Shown here piece by piece: positions 25,801 through 35,990 of a DNA stretch of 64,000 bases. Source of the stretch: Aplectana chamaeleonis (lineage: Eukaryota; Nematoda; Chromadorea; Rhabditida; Cosmocercidae); contig JAPDOI010000153.1 of the NCBI GenBank assembly GCA_029168955.1, forward strand, positions 619,001-683,000, written 5' to 3'. Below the pieces are notes generated by a model, which did not search any database, was not told the DNA's origin, and saw only the letters and a program-made list of their open reading frames with translations. The stretch's first letter is position 1, and each line of letters begins with the position of its first letter. The position numbers were made by a program, and so were the translations under genes.

Positions 25801-28800
25801 GAATCGCGGAGATTTTGCGGCATTCTTGAGGAAGGACCGTGGGGGACTTAACGCAATGGTGGAGGTTCGCCGACATTTGGTGACGCGGGGGTAAATTTTG
25901 CGAGAGTATCCAAATTTTGGTTAATAAATATCAACATACTGTCCTCACCGGAGAGCACTACCTGTTCACAGTTGAGGACAACCGCTCTTTTAGCACGCAG
26001 TAAAAGGCAGTCGTCGTGATCAAATATGGTTGTCTTCTTTTCCTTTCTAAACCCTTCTCCGGGTTCAGTGTGGTAGGACCCATAAGGGAAAATCGCGAGA
26101 AAACCGCGGTTTTTGGCCAAATTTGAGGCCTGAACTTTCTTTTCTTCTGATGGTGGACGAGCCCACTCCACATCATCGGCATCGATGATCTCTATATATT
26201 TAAAGAGAGCATCTCTTATATTTAAAGAGCATCAGCTGGTTTAAATTGGATTTGAACCACTGAACATTGACTCATCTAGTCAAAAACATTGATTGAAATG
26301 CTTGCTTTTATTGTTCAACTGTTTTTATTAGGTACATTTGCATTCTCTGAATGTCGATGATTTTTGACTGCTGCGCATGAGCCTGCGATTTTTTTAAAGG
26401 CAGTGTTCACGATGGTTTCCCTTCCCGAGTTTTCCACTCAAAACAATGCGTTGGCTACCAAGTGTTACCAAAATTACGAAGAAACGGCGAGAAATGCACT
26501 AAATCGTCTTATTTCGGTGACATTATTCTTTGGCCTAGACTAGTTGTCCGGTTGGATGAACATGTTCACAGTGGTTGTCACCGGTGAAAAATGGGGCTAA
26601 TCGTAAATGGAAGAATATTTTGTGCGAAACAACATTAGTTAGGGTCCGAATAAAAGGATGGAGCAACAGAGAGTGGAGAATCGCAAAAGACAGGTCCACA
26701 ACAAACAGTTCCTATGAGAGTAAAAAGGCGGGGTGAGAGTAAAGAATTTCGTGCCCTTCTGGTGCGTTTTTCTCAATTTCTTCGTCATTTCAGTCCTACT
26801 CGGGGCCAAACAATCGATTTAGTGATTAATCTCAAAATCGAAGATTATCGTGAACACTGCCTTTAAGGGGCGCTGTGCACGTGTGCGCGAACTAACATCT
26901 TTGGGCCCTAGAAACTCTAATTCTAGCCCGTTTTTCACCGCGCTACCGTCATAGTTTATCAGTTGTTTTCGATCTAAGCTGATTTTTGTAATTTTGTTCA
27001 ATAACGTTCTTCATCGTGACCACTGCCTCTAAACGATGATCATGACGGGACCACGTGGTCCCAGTATGATTAAGCGTGACGTGTGTGAGATGCGGACACG
27101 AATTGTTTTACTCCGACAAGCCCTTGCAATTCTCGGCCTCGAACCGCACGGAATAGGAACCGGAGTCGCCTGACAGTTCGGCTCGTTCTTCCAATCTCCG
27201 GGCCGCTGCTATTGCTGTTCGGGCGTACTGGAGAAGCCCGGACTGCAACACCAGTAGCCCGCACAGCAGCAGAAGCCGACTACCAGATTGGGAGAACGAG
27301 CTGTCAGGTGGTTTAGGGCTGGGAATCGCCCGAGAGGAGAGTGTCCGGGAGGACTGCGGAGATTGAAGGGGGATCTTTTCGGGATCAGAAAATGTTGGGG
27401 GGGGGTTCTTCGGAGCTTTGTTTAAATTCTTGATGGAAAACAGCATACTGATATACGGTCATAAGAATTTTCGGGGATCAGTAGCAAGTCAATCGATTAC
27501 GAGAATCGCGGAGATTTTGGGGAGTCCTTATGGAGTTAACAGTTTCCTTAGATTAAGTCTTACACGATTTTTGGATGTTTTTTTGCCGTAACTGCAGTTC
27601 AACGTCGCAGTGCACGTTATGGTATGTTTACACAAGGTGTTGAGTTGATCGCAAAACGCTTGGCTCCGGGCGAGATTGAACCAGCATATTCCCTTTCCGG
27701 GGGAGCGCCTTATCGCACTGCACCACCGGAGCCCCAGCGCCGCTCTCACTCAACTGCTCGGTAAATCTTCACCGAAGCAATCACCCTTTCACCCGCATAA
27801 CGGGATGAAACAGGAATACCGTCAGAGACTATCTAACAGTCGTAGACCTGTCAAGATGAGTCAAGAGTTTCCTTAGATATTCAGCGGTTTATTACACTGT
27901 AAGGTACTAGAAGCTGGCTTTTCGATTGAGGATTCTCGGAAATATCGCGGCCATTGCCCAGGCAAAACGTGTATAGGAACCTTCCGGGTGATTTTAATGA
28001 GATTTTCTAGGAGGGGGCAGATTTATTGAAACTTCCGAGGAGCAGTAAGGTCCACCTCATCTCTTGAGAGAAGCGCCAAAATTTTGAGGAGATTTCTCGG
28101 ACAGAGTTCATTTCGGGGGACATGATGCTGGACGCTGTTATCTCGATCAAGAGAATCATGGAGATACCGCGAAGGTTTAGCAGGTACTTTGTAGATTTTG
28201 CAGAATTGTGCCACTCTAAATTATTGAAGGCCATTCTATAAAAAAAACGCGGCGATTCCGCGGCGATTTTGAGGATTCACGGCGGAAAACTCTGGATTCT
28301 GCCAATCCAGGCAGTGCCATGGGGATGTAATGATATCTGCGATTTCAGTTCGTCGACTATCCTTGCGCTCATCTATGCGCTGTGCATGAGCAGTTACTGA
28401 AAGGATCATCTAATCGAAGAATCTTTGTGGTGGCTCATAGCCGAGGAGGACCTGACTTCGCCCAAGCGGTAAGAATGGCTCATTGATGTGGGAGTGCTTG
28501 AGCACCAGAGATGAGCGGAAATCTGCGTATCGGTTTTCAAAAGCCGCAGTTTCGCGCGTTTCTGGTCTTCCATGTCTCCATTTTCCGGAAATCGCACAGT
28601 GCTGCGAATGCGCAAATTTCGGGTTTATTGATTAAGAAGCAGATGAAAAATTCCATATTTTCGTACATTTTTGGCGTTTTGCACCGATTTCTGAAACATG
28701 AGCGGTTTTAGAAATTTCGCTATCTTATTCCGCTCGTCCCTGACCCTAACTAGAGTTCATCCGAAAGAGACTGTCCGCCAACACGGTCGGCGTGCGTGTA

Positions 28801-31800
28801 GAGCTGCCATTGCAAAGACATTTTCGGACCTGTGAATCGACCACGAATATTATACGAATAGTGAATAACATCTGAACTGCTGTCTGCAGCCACTGGAAGG
28901 ATCGTTCGAGAAATGGCTGCCCGACACGCACGCCGACCGCGTGGGCGGACAGTCTCTTTCAGACGGACTTTAAGCCCTGATAAATCACAGTTAATTCATT
29001 TCAGTACCCTCATTTCCACGAAGAAAATCGCATTGAAGTGGTATGCACAACGGATTCAGCGTATTTTCGAGTGCCAGAGACATTGACAACTTCATCGAAG
29101 CGTTTGCCTCCTATCTTCATCAACTGGAAGGCCGACGCCAATATTGAGGGGGTAGAGATAACGATTAAAAGTTCGGACAAGTTGTTCTCCCAGATCCAGC
29201 AGAAATACGCAGGTGATTCTGAGAACAAGAGTAAATTCAATCTGCAGTTCAAGCACTTTTTGAATATTATGAGAACGACTTCAGTCTTGTTCCGATTTAC
29301 GAAATTTTGATTCGTTTTCGGTTTCCGAAAATTTGACTTGTGAGCTTGTGTTCCAATTTACGGAAGTTGAAACAATGTTGCTGCTTCCAAGACCTTGTTC
29401 TCGTTTCCAAAATTTCGATTGATGTTCCGGCTTCCGCGATTTTGAACGTTGTACCGGCTTCCGATTTCCGAAAATTTCCAATGGTTTCCGATTTACAAGT
29501 TTCCGAAACCTTGTTCCAATTCCCCCAATTTTCGCTATCGTGCCGGATTTCGAAATTTTGATTCCTTTCCCGTATTCCAACGTAATTATTCCTTCTACGA
29601 TTTCCGGAATATTCAATCCTGTCCCGCTATCCGACATTTTGATTCTCTTTCCGATTTCCGAAAATTTGACTTCTGGTCTTGTATACCGAGTTTCGGAAGT
29701 TTTTTAGTAATGTTTCTATCTTCTGAATCTCGCTTCGGTTTTCGTAAATTCTACTTGCGTTCCGATTTCTTAAGTGCTCGATTCCTATTGCACTTCCGAC
29801 ATTTTGATTCCTTCTATTTTCGAAACCTCGACTTGTGTTCCCATTTACGAAAATTCAGGCGATATTCCGAATTCAAAATTTGGTTCCGAGTTCCGAGATT
29901 TTGATTGTTTTTTTCGACTTCCGAAACCTTGTGACAATTCTTCAAAATATGGATTTGTGCTACTATTCGCGGTGATGAAAAAAATTTAAAAAAATCATTC
30001 CGTTCATCGCGCTATCGCGATATCGCGAAAGTATCCCGCACATTGCATAAAGGTGTCGCCGTCCGGCACACTAAGGCCTCTGGTCCATAACACCTTAGGA
30101 TCCGTACCTAGGGAGTCATGGAGTCTTTGGCCACAAGCCACAATTTCGCCACCCTGAACTGTCGATCGCTGTCGAGTGATATCCAAAAAACTGCGCTATC
30201 CAGACTTCTGAGCTATTTCCATGCACCGTTTGCTGCTTTGCAGGAAACCCGCCTCAAGGATAGACCCGTCATCAGCGTCGGAGAGTACACCATCTACTGC
30301 GGTAACGCTGACGATAGGAGAGTGGGAGGCTGTGCAATAGCTGTAAGGAAGGATTTCAATGGTATGGTCAAGGAGTTCGGCTCAACGTCGTGTCGGAATG
30401 CATTCGTACGACTGCGGGATCACAGAGGATTCAATCTGTGGATAGTGAGTGCTCATGCGCACTGAAACCGCCGAAGACAATTCGAAGGATGCGTTTTATG
30501 AGGAACTCAATACGTTGCTGGCCAGGATACCTTGTCAACATGCTGTTGTCGTGGGGATTGACGCAAATGCGAAGATGGGACTTGATCAGGAATCCGAAGT
30601 ACTCGGTAAATGGTTCTACCCAGTGGAGCAAACATCGGACAATGGCTACCGCCTTGTCGACTTTTGTGAACGCAGTGGTCTGATTATTGCATCGACATTC
30701 AAGAGGAATCATCGCCGCCATCAGCTTACGTGGCAGGGACCAACCCGGCTATCTCCAGAAGAGCAGCGGAAGCGGAAGATGACAACTTTGAAACTACAGC
30801 TTGACTATGTCCTGACGAGGAATATTCCAGTATCGGACATTCGAAGATCTAGAGCTGTGTGGGATGTCGCATTCGATTCGGATCACCGTCCTGTTCTGTT
30901 GAACTTCACTGCGAGGATTCATAAGAGGAAGCGAGGGGCTCAGCCTCTCCAGAGGATTGACATGACAAGTCTCAGAGATGAAGAGTGCAGAAGGAATTTC
31001 CGACAACGCGTTTCTATTCACATCGGAGTACGGACTAAGAAGAAACTTTGCGACGCGGATTCTTTTGTCAAATGCATCCAGGACGCTTCGAAAGAGGCAC
31101 TCCCGGTTGTACAGCCTAAGAAGAAGTTCGCCTACGTCTCAGAAGAAACAACATCTACCTACAACAGAGTATGTGCTCTCCGAACTGCAGGAAACTTCGT
31201 GGAGGAGAAGGTCTGAGGAGGAAGTTGCGTCGGCAGCTTCAAAGTGACCGCGAACGAGTGGACGTGTAGAGCTAAGGAGTTCGAGAAGGCTTGGGAGGAG
31301 AAGAACTGAGGAAAGCCTACACGTTGCTGCGACAGTATAGCGGGAAGATGAAGACATGTTCTCCTGTCTTGAACACTACCAATGGAGTTGCAGTTGGTGA
31401 TGCGACGCTGCCAATATGGAAGGATTACTTCAGTTCACTACTGAATCGTCCAGCGCCATCAGTACCTGAGCTCCCGCATGTTCAGAGAGCACATTACGAT
31501 GTCAGTGAGGAACCGCCGACTGAGTCTGAAGTTTTGGATTGTGTCCGGAAAATGAAGAATGGAAAGGCAGGTGGAGATGACAACATCACTGCTGAAATGC
31601 TGAAAGCTCTTCCTCCGTCTGGGATTCGTGAAATGACCAACACCATCCGTGCCATATGGATGAGCGAAAGGATACCCGATTCGTGGAGACATGCGATCAT
31701 CGTACCTCTTCACAAGAAGCTATCCGTCACGGATCCTAAGAACTACAGAGGAATCTCTCTACTTCGTGTCATGTACAAGGTTTTAGAACGTATCATTCTC

Positions 31801-34800
31801 GAGCGACTTATCAAACATCGTGAAGGAACGACCAGAGATGAGCAAGCCGGTTTTCGACCTGGAAGATCGACCATCGACCAAGTGTTCGTCGTGAGAAGAG
31901 TAATTGAATCGTGGCAGCGGTTTTCGAAGCCATTACTGCTTGCTTTTTTGGACTTTGAAGCCGCGTTCGACTCTCCTCATCGTGATCGATTGCTCAATGC
32001 TCTGCGAGCAGATGGAGTCCCGGAAAAGTATGTTCGGTTAATCGAGGACATGAACAAAGGAACAACAGCAGCAGTTCGTACACCTGTCGGATTTACGTCA
32101 GCTTTCGAGGTGAAAACAGGAGTAAGGCAAGGAGCCGTTGCAGGACCTTTTCTTTCAACTTCGCCGTTGATGACATCATGCGTAGAGTTGCAGAACAGTT
32201 TCCTGCGGATGTGATCCTAACACCATCAGACGCTCCCCTTGTCGACCTGGAGTACGCCGACGACATTGTGTTATTCGCTGAAAACAACGCAAAACTGCAA
32301 AGGATTGTGAACCTCGTTTCGAAGTATGCCGCAGCCTATGGATCTCTGTCTTCGTCCCGACAAATGCAAGCAGATGTGGGTCTCTCAGAGGCCTTCAACT
32401 GGAGTTTGTGTGGACGGACAACGTATCGAACTGGTGGACGATTTCTGTTATTTGGGCTGTTTGCTGAAGAACGATGGTAGTTATGCAGCGGATATTCGAC
32501 AACGATGTGCGAAAGCTACGTCTGCATTCAATTCTCTAACCAAGTGTTTGTGGTCTACCACCATCGCGAAGGAAGTCAAGTTGCGCGTCTACCTATCCGC
32601 TATTCGCCCTATCATGATGTACGGATCGGAGACGTGGGCAGCACCGAAAACGCAGATGGAAAGGTTGGGATTGCACGGAGAGGAAGCTTTTAGGCGTTTG
32701 CTTGGATATTTCTGGCCGCGTGTATGCCATAACGAAGACCTTTACAAGGAAATCGACGCAGTACATCAACGCTTGACACGAGGGAGGTGCCAGCATCTCC
32801 TAACGCCATCTCAAGCAGCAATGGAAAGTCGACTTCGGCTGCTCGGGCATATACTAAGAAGAACGCCGGATGGTCTCGTACAACACGATTTAAAAAATGC
32901 TTCCAAATCCTGTCTGGAAACGGCCACCTGGGCGTAGGCGAAAGTTCTGGACGGATGTGGTTAAAGAGGATTTAAAGTCACTCGGCATCGAAAGACAGTT
33001 CAGGCGCGATGTTTCGTTTCGCAGGAAATGGAATAGTGACAGCTGGATGGAATGTGTTCAAATTGTGGCTGAAGACCGTGAAAAATGGACACGGCTGACT
33101 ACTAGGACGGCACACCTCGGTGAAGATGCGGAATGACCGCGTCAGGCGAAAGCCAACCGATTAAGTCAAGTAAGTCATTCCGTTCATCCCTGGGGATAAC
33201 CATAAATACCTCTCGCCAGGATAGGGGCTTTTTAACACTTAGGCCCTAGTTATACACCGGCGGGACGCTGCTGAAATAGCAAGACAACTATCACTTACAG
33301 TTGAACTTCGCATTGCCGTTCAGTCCGCAAAGTGCGCGCTGATAGCGAAAGCAAGCTGCGGCGCGGGTGCGAGTATCCTCAGACAGGGATGTGGGATCGC
33401 CCGGACGTTTTTTGTCTTTGGTGCCCGGGTGATGCCACCGCCCGGGTCATCCCACATCCGTGTCTGAGGATACTCGCGACCGCGCCGCAGCACTCTTTCG
33501 TAATCAGCGCGCACTTTGCGGACTGAACGGCAATGCGGAGTTGAACTTTATATGCACCCTAACTGTGCTCAGGAATGCCAAAAGGAACAAAGGTAGCAGA
33601 AAAACGCTCCGGAAGCCCGTCCCAAGCAGTTATACACGCCGCGGCACTGTACACTGTACCGTTGCGGGACCTCCCCGTTGGAATTTTGCCATTTTCCACC
33701 AGCTGATCATTTTTTAGATTAGAAATTGTTAAAACATTACCAAAGCGACATAACGAGCACTTTTATGACGAGAGGAATTGATTATTAGTGATATTCTGCA
33801 ATTAAAAAGTGTCAGAAGCAAAAAAAACCGATAGAATATCATTGAAACGCCTGGGATTTTTGTTGCGTCAAAGACACCCCAAAGATGCAACGTTGCAGAC
33901 GAGTCCATGATTCACGCAGCAAGTGGCGTCAATTTCATCGCGAGACGTTTTCATCCCGCTGGTGTATAACTAGGGCCTCAATGGACCGCGTGTCCACACT
34001 GCGCACCCACGCCAAAACCTCGGTTTTTTCGTTTTACTCTAAGAGAAACGGATTCCTTCTTGTTATCGCTTTTATATCTCTGCTTAATACAACGTGCATA
34101 GCTGGTATGCAGATAATAAGCGCCAAATGTCTCCTTTTGATGTAGGCAGTTACAACGAGAAATCAATTTAAAAACTCACTGAAAAGACTGGCCGTGGAGC
34201 GCGCAGTCTAAATGCAGTGTGCTCGATAAAAAACCATGCCTGATTCTTCGGTGGGGATCGGCAGCTGCGGGGCCTAGCGCATCCCTAACGTTGAGAAAAC
34301 TACGAAAAATGAGTTCGGAACGGTCCCCTACGGCCCCAAAGTTGGACACACGTCAGCTCATCACACCCCAGATGCACTTTCCACGCCCACCGACGTGAAC
34401 AAATGAATGCTCGAGATTGTGAGATGAGCGATGGTTTCCGATCAACAGCCCCGTTCTTCCCTTAATTTTCAACTTCTTTCTCTACTCAGGTCAGCTCGCA
34501 TACATCGGCTGCAAAATACGGAAGTTACAAGCCTCGGACAACTCGTCCACCATGTTTCCTTTGCTCAATTTTTGGGGGACCATAACTCCGTTCCTAGAAG
34601 GTCTTGTACGATTCCAAAAACATCATTGTAATCAGCATGGGACCGTCTTCAAAATAGGCGGAAAAGCAGAAAAACGATTCTTATCGTGAACATTGGCTTT
34701 AAGTGTTAAACACCGAGGGAGGAGTTCTCCCGCCTTTTGCGGCTCTAATTCCACTCGGGGCCACTTGGCTTTCATTCAGTAGTGTAACGTTTCAAACTGC

Positions 34801-35223
34801 AAAAACGGGACAACTCCTCCCTCTCCCTACCCCCTCTCGCCTTTTTTCGTGTAGCCGGGGTAATGGACTGTATGTCATAGAAGTAAAAAAAATGCCATTG
34901 AAGTATTGCTGTGTTTTCTACACATGTCTCAAAATTTTGAAGATAATATTTAATCGATTAATGTGTTACCCAAGCTTTGAAATGTGTTTATGGGTGCGAC
35001 TGTGCCCGCCCATTGCTCCGCCCCAGAAAAAGGGTAAGAAAGTTAGTGAAAACAACTAATTTCAGGAACAACGGAACACGAAAGATCATCACATAGTGCA
35101 TTTGAGGACATATTTTCCATGCTGGAAAACTGGAAGGGCGTGGCAGCTCATGCAGCTAAACTTGGGTGTAACCTCGGTGAGTGGACCAAAAAATATCAGC
35201 TGCAGCAAACTGGCTGTCTGTGA
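16782..35223 (+). CDS. ARB2A: ARB2A (FAM172A) homolog, ARB2-domain protein, 7 exons
   Basis: Seven exons join in phase: 16782-16844, 16904-17023, 22171-22310, 22448-22556, 28349-28468, 29005-29212, 35066-35223. They predict 305 residues. The order of blocks matches vertebrate FAM172A/ARB2A: an N-terminal block (LGFHFKENGELR), an HGSG motif at about 95-98 followed by VRPGQW, SQIPYIQRA, the alpha/beta-hydrolase-like nucleophile elbow AHSRGG at about 173-178, then CTTDSAYF, and finally TTEHERSSHSAFEDIF. Family knowledge: ARB2A is a nuclear cotranscriptional/splicing regulator linked to Argonaute and chromatin factors, and yeast Arb2 belongs to an Argonaute chaperone complex. Catalysis has not been shown for the family to my knowledge. 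The vertebrate protein is about 416 residues; most of the difference is a charged insert before the AHS block that is absent here, unless an exon was missed in the 5.8-kb intron 4. The family call is firm; the last-exon end is less so. Confidence 0.87.
16904..17023 (+). CDS. ARB2A: ARB2A exon 2
   Basis: Forty codons in phase 0 on both sides, with acceptor TTTCAG and donor CCT|GTGAGT. It encodes DNSHFVFTNQDDY and EVYAMLEKNCELTRVDIP, which align with the vertebrate segment ending in YVYELLEKDC. Intron 2 follows and is 5147 bases long. Confidence 0.88.
17040..18320. repeat. Degenerate short repeats in ARB2A intron 2
   Basis: Variants of CCAGCGATCTGCCCGTCAGT with AGCC recur roughly every 25-35 bases in this stretch, interrupted by unique DNA at 17530-17830. 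No gene is seen. Confidence 0.65.
18786..19276. mobile_element. TTAA-type MITE, subfamily A, copy 1
   Basis: The element runs from TTAAAGGCAGTGTTCACGAT to the inverted ATCGTGAACACTGCTTTTAA. About 490 bp, no coding capacity, in ARB2A intron 2. TTAA lies at both ends. Interior matches the copies at 34208 (inverted), 58671 (inverted) and the fragment at 6501. Confidence 0.85.
19277..22170. other. Remainder of ARB2A intron 2
   Basis: Mostly unique. A short block CAGAAAACAGAAAA occurs near 19600 and again near 20930. One tRNA-derived sequence lies at 20661. No exon is seen. Confidence 0.45.
20661..20733 (-). other. tRNA-derived sequence
   Basis: The - strand has a perfect A box TGGTGTAGTGG and a near-consensus B box AGTTTGATCC about 45 bases later. 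The acceptor stem does not pair. In ARB2A intron 2. Confidence 0.35.
22171..22310 (+). CDS. ARB2A: ARB2A exon 3 (HGSG motif)
   Basis: The exon starts in phase 0 after TTCCGTTCAG and ends in phase 2 at CGGAG|GTGAGC. It carries VMLIIHGSGAVRPGQW, the most conserved block of the ARB2 domain and the likely oxyanion-side strand-loop of the hydrolase fold. Confidence 0.92.
22448..22556 (+). CDS. ARB2A: ARB2A exon 4
   Basis: One base completes the split arginine codon, followed by 36 codons with LIMNENLEVGSQIPYIQRA and GVIVCSTNTDEE. The donor is GAAGAA|GTAAGA, phase 0. A short 137-base intron precedes it and a 5792-base, repeat-filled intron follows. The vertebrate charged insert would fall right after this exon. 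Confidence 0.92.
22573..24801. mobile_element. Candidate 2.2-kb DNA element with 20-bp TIR
   Basis: GGGGCCGTATTCATCATTGA at 22573 recurs inverted as TCAATGATGAATACGGCCCC ending at about 24800. GGGTAA-rich subterminal repeats lie inside each end. No transposase can be read inside, and one TTAA-type MITE is nested in it. Target duplication is unclear. Confidence 0.6.
22782..23396. mobile_element. TTAA-type MITE, subfamily D
   Basis: TIR TTAAAGGCATCGTACACGAT at the left and its inverse ATCGTGTACGATGCCTTTAA at the right, 615 bp. The outer eight bases match the other subfamilies, but the next part of the TIR is different. It lies within a larger inverted-repeat element. Confidence 0.82.
26001..27032. 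mobile_element. TTAA-type MITE, subfamily C, interrupted copy
   Basis: Ends TAAAAGGCAGTCGTCGTGAT and ATCGTGACCACTGCCTCTAA. Its two halves match, in inverse order, the intact element at 45249-45802; the 473-bp subfamily B element splits them at 26394-26866. Located in ARB2A intron 4. Confidence 0.8.
26394..26866. mobile_element. TTAA-type MITE, subfamily B, nested insertion
   Basis: TTAAAGGCAGTGTTCACGAT and ATCGTGAACACTGCCTTTAA bound 473 bp. The flanking sequence on both sides belongs to a different element (26001-27032) whose uninterrupted relative is at 45249, so this copy is inserted inside it. Confidence 0.85.
27662..27733 (-). tRNA. tRNA-like sequence (pseudogene or SINE head)
   Basis: On the - strand, GGCTCCGG pairs with CCGGAGCC as an acceptor stem over 72 bases. 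TGGTGCAGTGC fits the A box and GGTTCAATC the B box, with a D-arm GTGC/GCGC pairing. The anticodon loop (CCGGAAA) lacks U33 and the T stem is weak, so a functional tRNA is unlikely. In ARB2A intron 4, antisense to the host. Confidence 0.5.
28349..28468 (+). CDS. ARB2A: ARB2A exon 5 (AHSRGG motif)
   Basis: Forty codons, phase 0 on both ends, acceptor GATTTCAG and donor GCG|GTAAGA. It encodes IFVVAHSRGGPDF, equivalent to the vertebrate VAHSYGG elbow; the serine is the formal nucleophile position. Confidence 0.9.
28751..28973. repeat. Foldback element, about 45-bp arms, next to ARB2A exon 6
   Basis: CCGAAAGAGACTGTCCGCC with CGGTCGGCGTGCGTGT is mirrored by ACACGCACGCCGACCGCG ... GGCGGACAGTCTCTTTCAGA. 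It fills the 3' half of the 536-base intron 5 and ends 31 bases before exon 6. Confidence 0.8.
29005..29212 (+). CDS. ARB2A: ARB2A exon 6
   Basis: Starts in phase 0 after CATTTCAG and ends in phase 1 at TACGCAG|GTGATT. It carries EVVCTTDSAYFRVPETL (vertebrate VALTDSVHNVW) and SSDKLFSQIQQKYA. The split glycine codon is completed exactly by exon 7, which supports both junctions. Confidence 0.88.
29281..29940. repeat. Degenerate TTCCGAAATTTTGA repeats in ARB2A intron 6
   Basis: About a dozen diverged units of TTCCGATTTCCGAAAATTTG with ACTTGTGTTCC, on the 5' side of RTE copy 1. Confidence 0.65.
30009..33174 (+). mobile_element. RTE-clade LINE, copy 1 (in ARB2A intron 6)
   Basis: A non-LTR retrotransposon of about 3.2 kb is flanked by a perfect 14-bp target duplication, TCATTCCGTTCATC, at 29995-30008 and 33175-33188. 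It encodes an apurinic endonuclease then a reverse transcriptase, the RTE layout, and ends in short TAAG-type 3' repeats rather than a long poly(A). It lies in the same orientation as the host gene. It lacks about 115 bases of 5' sequence that copy 2 has. Confidence 0.92.
30118..33136 (+). pseudogene. Broken APE-reverse transcriptase ORF of RTE copy 1
   Basis: From ATG 30118 the frame carries endonuclease motifs ([32 protein letters not shown]), then RT motifs [34 protein letters not shown] and YADDIVLF, and a C-terminal block ([10 protein letters not shown]). Compared with copy 2 there is a 2-base loss at about 30460, indels around 31212, 31257 and 31307, a frame break near 32150 in the GPFLFNF region, and further breaks at about 32340 and 32665. 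The ORF is not functional as it stands; some one-base breaks in base runs could be assembly errors. Confidence 0.9.
33241..33978. mobile_element. 738-bp DNA element with 25-bp TIR and internal palindrome
   Basis: Outer TIR AGGCCCTAGTTATACACC with GCGGGA (one mismatch) at both ends. Inside, 33300-33549 forms a long hairpin with arms of over 110 bp. It begins about 50 bp after RTE copy 1, in ARB2A intron 6. No coding sequence is recognised. Confidence 0.75.
34208..34702. mobile_element. TTAA-type MITE, subfamily A, copy 2
   Basis: Inverted relative to the 18.8-kb copy. The left end is degenerate (TAAATGCAGTGTGCTCGATA) while the right end keeps ATCGTGAACATTGGCTTTAA. It sits in ARB2A intron 6, just before the last exon. 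Confidence 0.75.
35066..35223 (+). CDS. ARB2A: ARB2A exon 7, probable last exon
   Basis: After ATTTCAG the exon encodes TTEHERSSHSAFEDIFSML, aligning with the vertebrate block around AGTDRHELTSWKSF. The frame runs to TGA at 35221-35223. A GTGAGT within it (CTCG|GTGAGT at about 35176) could instead be a donor to a further exon; I see no convincing one before the satellite, so I chose the in-frame stop. Confidence 0.75.
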
Positions 35224-35284
35224 TTGCGGACATTATCCGCTACTTTTTTTCTCCTCAAAAAGTCTAGCCTACTCCGCCTATCGA

Positions 35285-35290
35285 ATTAAA
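35285..35290 (+). promoter_or_regulatory. Candidate poly(A) signal ATTAAA for ARB2A
   Basis: The common variant ATTAAA lies 61 bases after the proposed ARB2A stop, a typical distance for a nematode 3' UTR. No canonical AATAAA is nearer. Confidence 0.35.
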
Positions 35291-35699
35291 TATTCGTTGA
35301 AGTTAGCGAGTTGGAGACAGTCTGTTAACACTCATGCGAGCCGTCACGTCGCAGGAGTCGTTGACAGCTAGCAAGCTCCATTTGTTCGGCGATTGCCGCG
35401 GCGCGACTGCTCGCGCCAATTTAAAGCGTTCTAACACTCTGAATGAAGGGTGCTGCTGCCGACAATGTTCACAATCATAGACAGCCAGTGGAGTTAATTG
35501 AACTTCCATATTCAGGTGACACCGCGGAAGAGTGATGGAAAGTTATGAATACACTCATGCCTTGATCTTGTTGCAGAATACTGGTATCCGTGAAGGAATC
35601 TGGATCCATCTGAGTATATTCGTGTATTTCTAATGTTTTTTTACTCCTTAAATATTCAATAAACATTCTATTTTCGAAACCTACCGTCGTATTTTTCGC

Positions 35700-35990
35700 T
35701 GCCCTTATTTGTAATCGCGAAAAAAAAACGCTCGCGATGCGGCGCATGACAAGGTAACAAGGTTTCCAGTTTTGGGTCAGTAAACCTACCGCGACGCGCA
35801 GCACAGGCGACCTCCCTCCGCGATGTTGCGATACGTTTACTGAATGACGAAAAGCTCGAAACTTTGGCGTCATCATCCGGATTAATGAATTGCGATATTG
35901 TATCGATCGCGCCGCATTCATATAATTTATAGAAATATACGTTCGCCACGCGCCGCACGATTTGGATGAAGCTACGCATTGAGACTTTTG
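35700..35990. repeat. Decayed edge of the 242-bp satellite
   Basis: Sequence around 35825 (TTGCGATACGTTTACTGAAT followed by GACGAAAAGC) matches the satellite block at 36049 but is spaced 224 bases away and is diverged. This is the usual pattern of an old array margin. The right edge shows no such decay. Confidence 0.65.

Larger units (their letters stand above)
24890..28260. repeat. Dispersed degenerate repeats in ARB2A intron 4
   Basis: The motif TCGCGGAGATTTTG and variants recurs many times (24904, 25454, 25808, 27506 and others) among otherwise unique sequence. The two nested TTAA-type MITEs lie inside. I see no missed exon with confidence. Confidence 0.5.

Noticed and set aside
33320..33526. 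Two similar 64-codon frames on opposite strands
   Set aside because: They mirror each other because the region is a palindrome.
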